Assembly (NCBI GenBank): GCA_938082915.1
Contig: CALKCG010000047.1
Coordinates: 1-8,019 of the forward strand
Origin: an uncultured archaeon
GTDB taxonomy: Archaea; Thermoproteota; CALKCG01; B24
Direction: 5' to 3'
Length of the DNA stretch: 8,019 bases
Shown here: piece by piece, positions 5,451-8,019 of the stretch
How positions within the stretch are numbered: position 1 is the stretch's first letter
Layout: each line of letters opens with the position of its first letter
Translations under genes and position numbers: made by a program
The notes under the pieces: model-generated
Told to the model about the DNA's origin: nothing
Database searches by the model: none
Seen by the model: the letters and a program-made list of their open reading frames with translations, nothing else

Positions 5451-6644
5451 ATGACTGATAGACTTTTCCACATAGCACTACCTGAGGATATTAAGAAAGG
5501 ACTTACTACGGATGTATACTTTACACGTACGAAGAAGATTCTAGAGGCACTTAAAATGGATAAAGTAAGAGTCGTAATGGAGGTGACCTCTGGAAAACTG
5601 CCGAGGGATTGGCCTTGGGCAGTATTCTGCGGTTTAGAGGATGTTTTAACACTTTTGGAGGGGCTTCCGGTAAACGTCTTCTCTTTACCAGAGGGAACAA
5701 TTTTTAAACCATTTGACGTCGATGGTTTGAGAGTACCCGTTATGGTAATTGAAGGTCCCTATGGAGATTTCTGCATATATGAAACGCCTTTACTCGGCCT
5801 CGTATGTCAAGCCTCCGGCATAGCTACGATGTCTGCGAGAATTAGAAAAGTGGCTAAAGATAAAATTGTAATGGGGTTCGGCATACGTAGAATGCATCCC
5901 GCTCTAGCCCCGATGATAGATAGGGCAAGCTACATAGGCGGTGTAGATGGAGTATCGAGCGTAATAGGAGCGGAAACCATAAGTAAAAGGCCTATGGGAA
6001 CCATGCCTCACGCTCTCATAATAGTTTTAGGGGATCAGGTAAGGGCTTGGAAGAGCTTCGATGAGTTTATCGAAGAAGACGTCCCTAGAATAGCTCTCGT
6101 AGATACATTTTATGATGAGAAAATAGAGGCTATCATGGCTGCTGAAGCATTAGGCGATAGACTTTACGGTGTAAGGCTAGATACCCCGGGGTCTAGGAAG
6201 GGAGATTTCGCAGCGATAGTTAGAGAAGTTAAGTGGGAGCTTAAAACTAGGGGATATGATCATGTTAAAGTCGTAGTTTCAGGAGGACTTGATGATGAAA
6301 ATATTCCTAGTCTCGTGGAGGCTGGTGCGGATGGTTTTGGAGTCGGCACGTCTATAAGTAATGCACCTACCATAGACTTCGCAATAGATATAGTATGCGT
6401 TGAAGATAAACCCATTGCTAAGAGGGGGAAGCTCTCCGGTAGAAAACAAGTCTGGAGATGTGAAAAATGCCTAGCAGACTATGTTAGACTCATATGGGAG
6501 GAGGGGCCTAGATGTAGATTTTGCAATGGAGAAACAGTACCCATGCTTAGAAAATACATGGATAACGGTAGGGTGTTGATTAGTGAGGGTGTTGAGGATA
6601 TACGTAGGCGGACGCTATCCCAGCTTGAGAAGGTTCAAGTTTAA
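5451..6644 (+). CDS. Nicotinate phosphoribosyltransferase, archaeal type
   Basis: A 397-residue enzyme that makes nicotinate mononucleotide from nicotinate and phosphoribosyl pyrophosphate, in the cytoplasm, for NAD synthesis by salvage. It resembles the structurally known Thermoplasma acidophilum enzyme along its whole length: EDIKKGLTTDVYFTRT near the N-terminus, the family motif GIRRMHPA (144-151), GTMPHAL (183-189), RLDTPGSRKGDF (242-253), the phosphate-binding SGGLDDE (277-283) and GVGTSIS (297-303), and a C-terminal zinc-ribbon with Cys337/340 and Cys355/358. The ATG at 5451 is chosen because the Thermoplasma protein starts at the matching place and GGTG (5441-5444) lies six bases before it. 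The in-frame TTG at 5394 would add 19 residues with no family match, translated from the promoter region. It is divergent from the GTPase and seems to be its own unit. Confidence 0.93.
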   Translation: MTDRLFHIALPEDIKKGLTTDVYFTRTKKILEALKMDKVRVVMEVTSGKLPRDWPWAVFCGLEDVLTLLEGLPVNVFSLPEGTIFKPFDVDGLRVPVMVIEGPYGDFCIYETPLLGLVCQASGIATMSARIRKVAKDKIVMGFGIRRMHPALAPMIDRASYIGGVDGVSSVIGAETISKRPMGTMPHALIIVLGDQVRAWKSFDEFIEEDVPRIALVDTFYDEKIEAIMAAEALGDRLYGVRLDTPGSRKGDFAAIVREVKWELKTRGYDHVKVVVSGGLDDENIPSLVEAGADGFGVGTSISNAPTIDFAIDIVCVEDKPIAKRGKLSGRKQVWRCEKCLADYVRLIWEEGPRCRFCNGETVPMLRKYMDNGRVLISEGVEDIRRRTLSQLEKVQV

Positions 6645-6753
6645 TCACGTATTCTCTCGCAATCATTATTCCTCAACCGAATACCAACCATAAAGGAGAG
6701 AGTAAGCTGATAGAGTCAAGGGCCCTATTATGCGACAATTTTTAACTATGTGA

Positions 6754-6767
6754 TCTTCTTCAGAAGA
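6754..6767 (+). repeat. Short stem-loop TCTTC-TTCA-GAAGA
   Basis: A five-base stem with a four-base loop lies in the 184-bp gap between the phosphoribosyltransferase and the dehydrogenase start. It is followed by GC-rich bases rather than a T run, so it is not a clear terminator. The rest of the gap shows only a GGGCCC palindrome (6720-6725) and no gene that I can support. The stem is weak and may be chance. Confidence 0.2.
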
Positions 6768-6792
6768 CGCGAGTAGAAGTCAAATGTTTCTG

Positions 6793-6808
6793 CAAAATTT
6801 TAAATTTT
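6793..6808 (+). promoter_or_regulatory. Candidate BRE/TATA promoter of the Gfo/Idh/MocA dehydrogenase
   Basis: CAAAATTTTAAATTTT contains a strong TATA-like TTTTAAAT centred near 6801, preceded by A-rich BRE-like bases. Transcription would start about 26 bases on, at 6828-6829, exactly at the ATG at 6829. This argues for a leaderless message and against the upstream ATG at 6784, which would place the promoter inside the gene. Confidence 0.55.
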
Positions 6809-6828
6809 CTACTAAAGCCATTATAGTA

Positions 6829-7884
6829 ATGACCTATATGAAAACCGTAGGAGTTGGGGTTATAGGTTGTGGTTCCATAGGTAAATACCATATAGATAGA
6901 TGTCTTAAACTTAGTGAGGCTAAAGTCGTAGCCGTCTGTGACATAGATAAAGAGGCTTTAAAAGAGGTGAAAGAGAAGTTTAAGGTAGAGAACCTTTACG
7001 TCAATTATCATGATCTACTGGATAGGAAAGATATCGATGCGGTTGTCGTGAGTTTACCGAATTATCTTCATGCACCCGTAACAATCGACGCTTTAAAAGC
7101 TGGAAAACACGTTCTCTGCGAGAAGCCTCCGGCTTTAAGTGCTAAGCAGGTCGAGGAAATGTTTGCAGCTTCTAAAAAATCAGGTAGGAAGTTGGTCATA
7201 GGATTGACTAGAAGATTCTCCAATACGACGAGAGTTTTAAAGAAGTACGTCGAAGACGGAGCATTAGGGGAGGTATACCTAGCTAAATGCGGCTACCTTA
7301 GAAGAACAGGTATACCAGGCATGGGAAGCTGGTTCACTACGAAGACTTTAGCTGGATCAGGGGCGGTATTCGATATAGGTGTTCACGCATTAGATATGAC
7401 GTTTTGGGTCATGAACGATTTTAAAGCTGACTCTGTATACGCTTCAACATACGCTAAATTTGGACCAAGAGGTAAAGCTGCTGGAGATTGGGGTAAACCA
7501 GTCCCAGGAGGACCATTCGACGTGGAAGACCTTGGGGTAGCCCTTATAAAAATGAAGAGCGGGGCTACAGTCTACCTAGAAGCTGCATGGGCTAGTTTTG
7601 CACCTAAAGCTGAGTTCTACGTCCATCTCCTAGGTGATGCTGGCGGATTAGACTATCCAGCTATGAACTTAATAACAGAAGAGAATGGAAGAATCGTTAC
7701 TAGGAAAATCGAGTGTGAAGAGAAAGAAGACCCCTACCTAGTAGAGATGAGACATTTCATAGTAGACTGTGTATTGAAAGACGAAGAGCCTATTACTAAA
7801 CCTGAAGAAATAACACTGTTGCAGAAAACCCTTGACGCCATCTTAGAATCTGCTGAAAGGGGAGGAGAAGTTAAAGTCCATTAA
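6829..7884 (+). CDS. Gfo/Idh/MocA-family NAD(P)-dependent oxidoreductase
   Basis: A 351-residue dehydrogenase of the glucose-fructose oxidoreductase / inositol dehydrogenase family, of normal length and cytoplasmic. Such enzymes oxidise or reduce sugars, inositols or related hydroxy compounds. Seen: an N-terminal Rossmann fold with GCGSIG (13-18), Asp38 at the end of the second strand (favours NAD over NADP), SLPNYLHAP (75-83), the catalytic-region Glu98-Lys99-Pro100, and in the C-terminal domain GAVFDIGVHALD (178-189), whose Asp182 and His186 match the usual catalytic pair. The substrate cannot be deduced. Family members begin just before the first strand, so ATG 6829 (or 6838) fits. ATG 6784 would add 15 residues (MFLQNFKFSTKAIIV) encoded by the TATA-like region. 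No sugar transporter or kinase is adjacent in the window, so the pathway is open. The stop is TAA. Confidence 0.92.
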   Translation: MTYMKTVGVGVIGCGSIGKYHIDRCLKLSEAKVVAVCDIDKEALKEVKEKFKVENLYVNYHDLLDRKDIDAVVVSLPNYLHAPVTIDALKAGKHVLCEKPPALSAKQVEEMFAASKKSGRKLVIGLTRRFSNTTRVLKKYVEDGALGEVYLAKCGYLRRTGIPGMGSWFTTKTLAGSGAVFDIGVHALDMTFWVMNDFKADSVYASTYAKFGPRGKAAGDWGKPVPGGPFDVEDLGVALIKMKSGATVYLEAAWASFAPKAEFYVHLLGDAGGLDYPAMNLITEENGRIVTRKIECEEKEDPYLVEMRHFIVDCVLKDEEPITKPEEITLLQKTLDAILESAERGGEVKVH

Positions 7885-8018
7885 AACCCATGACTCACAC
7901 TTCGATTAAATTCCCCTGTCAAAACTCTTCCTTTTCTTTTAGCCATCTGCCTATGTAGCTCACTATGGTGGAAGGGCTCTAAACCTGCCTTTTCTGCTCC
8001 GGAAGTATGGCTTCCTAC
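7881..8018 (-). CDS. Possible C-terminal fragment of an unrecognised minus-strand gene
   Basis: The minus strand is open from the right edge to a TAA that overlaps the last four bases of the dehydrogenase gene. It gives 45 residues, including AEKAGLEPFHHSELHRQMAK and RKGRVLTGEFNRSVSHGF. It is basic and histidine rich, with no motif I recognise. Codon choice (AGA/AGG, TTA, GGA) is like the neighbours, and convergent overlapping ends occur elsewhere in this window, both of which favour a real gene. Against this, an open frame of this length can occur by chance, and part of the translation resembles the spurious proteins read antisense to tRNA genes. Sequence beyond 8019 is needed to decide. Confidence 0.3.
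   Translation of the reverse strand, partial: VGSHTSGAEKAGLEPFHHSELHRQMAKRKGRVLTGEFNRSVSHGF
7926..7940 (+). terminator. T-rich tract, possible archaeal terminator after the dehydrogenase
   Basis: TCTTCCTTTTCTTTT lies 42 bases after the dehydrogenase stop. Archaeal RNA polymerase can terminate at T-rich tracts on the coding strand without a hairpin. It falls within the possible minus-strand frame at 7881-8018, so it may simply be lysine/arginine codons of that gene. Confidence 0.3.
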
Positions 8019-8019
8019 G

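Noticed and set aside
6652..6706. Partial complementarity TTCTCTC / GAGAGAG after the phosphoribosyltransferase, considered as a terminator hairpin.
   Set aside because: The pairing is only about six bases across a ~40-base loop, with no following T run.
7949..8019. tRNA-like stretch, with a D-arm-like GTAGCTCACTATGGT and an anticodon-loop-like CTCTAAA (7977-7983) that would carry a CUA anticodon as in tRNA-Pyl.
   Set aside because: The stem around CTCTAAA has two mismatches after three pairs, the D-stem is poor, and no TTCRA T-loop follows: the GGAAG/CTTCC hairpin at 8001-8015 has a 5-base TATGG loop. The 3' acceptor strand would run off the window. A covariance-model search on the extended sequence would settle it.

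Overview
The window looks archaeal, probably from a thermophilic member of the Thermoproteota or a nearby deep lineage. The evidence is the gene set: a ThiN-type thiamine-phosphate synthase domain, a tungsten/molybdenum aldehyde:ferredoxin oxidoreductase (AOR) with a polyferredoxin partner, a DRG-like TGS GTPase, a stand-alone Lrp/AsnC ligand-binding domain and a Thermoplasma-type nicotinate phosphoribosyltransferase. Archaeal TATA-like boxes lie about 25 bases upstream of several starts, there are GGTG-type ribosome binding sites, and AGA/AGG and ATA codons are used heavily. Species cannot be fixed from this sequence. All the main genes belong to known families, and I see no mobile element, CRISPR array, rRNA or convincing tRNA.

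Layout. The left edge (2-307, +) is the C-terminal end of a ThiN domain. It overlaps by 27 bp the 3' end of a convergent operon (minus strand, 2436 down to 281) that encodes a four-cluster ferredoxin and an AOR-family oxidoreductase, coupled by a TAATG junction. A divergent intergenic region with a perfect 10-bp inverted repeat (2474-2483 / 2519-2528) separates this operon from a plus-strand pair: a 76-residue Lrp/AsnC-type RAM-domain protein and a LarA-family nickel-pincer racemase (2590-4112). LarA ends 15 bp from a convergent TGS-domain GTPase (5288-4128, -), whose DxxG motif is replaced by ELPA. Divergent from the GTPase is nicotinate phosphoribosyltransferase (5451-6644, +), preceded by a perfect 8-bp inverted repeat over its likely promoter. 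A Gfo/Idh/MocA NAD(P)-dependent dehydrogenase (6829-7884, +) follows behind its own TATA-like box. The right edge may hold the C-terminus of an unrecognised minus-strand gene (7881-8018).

How the genes may work together. The most coherent unit is the divergent pair of operons in 281-4112. The AOR and polyferredoxin should oxidise an aldehyde (or run the reverse reaction) with electrons passed through iron-sulfur clusters. The opposite arm should racemise or epimerise a 2-hydroxy acid, perhaps under control of a small-molecule-sensing RAM protein. A shared regulator at the 10-bp inverted repeat is a reasonable inference but is not shown. The other genes (cofactor synthesis, GTPase, sugar-type dehydrogenase) appear to be separately transcribed housekeeping or metabolic genes.

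Four start codons are moved downstream of the longest open frames, on the basis of family alignment, TATA spacing and ribosome binding sites: the ferredoxin, the RAM protein, the phosphoribosyltransferase and the Gfo/Idh/MocA dehydrogenase. No gene-free stretch exceeds 300 bases.
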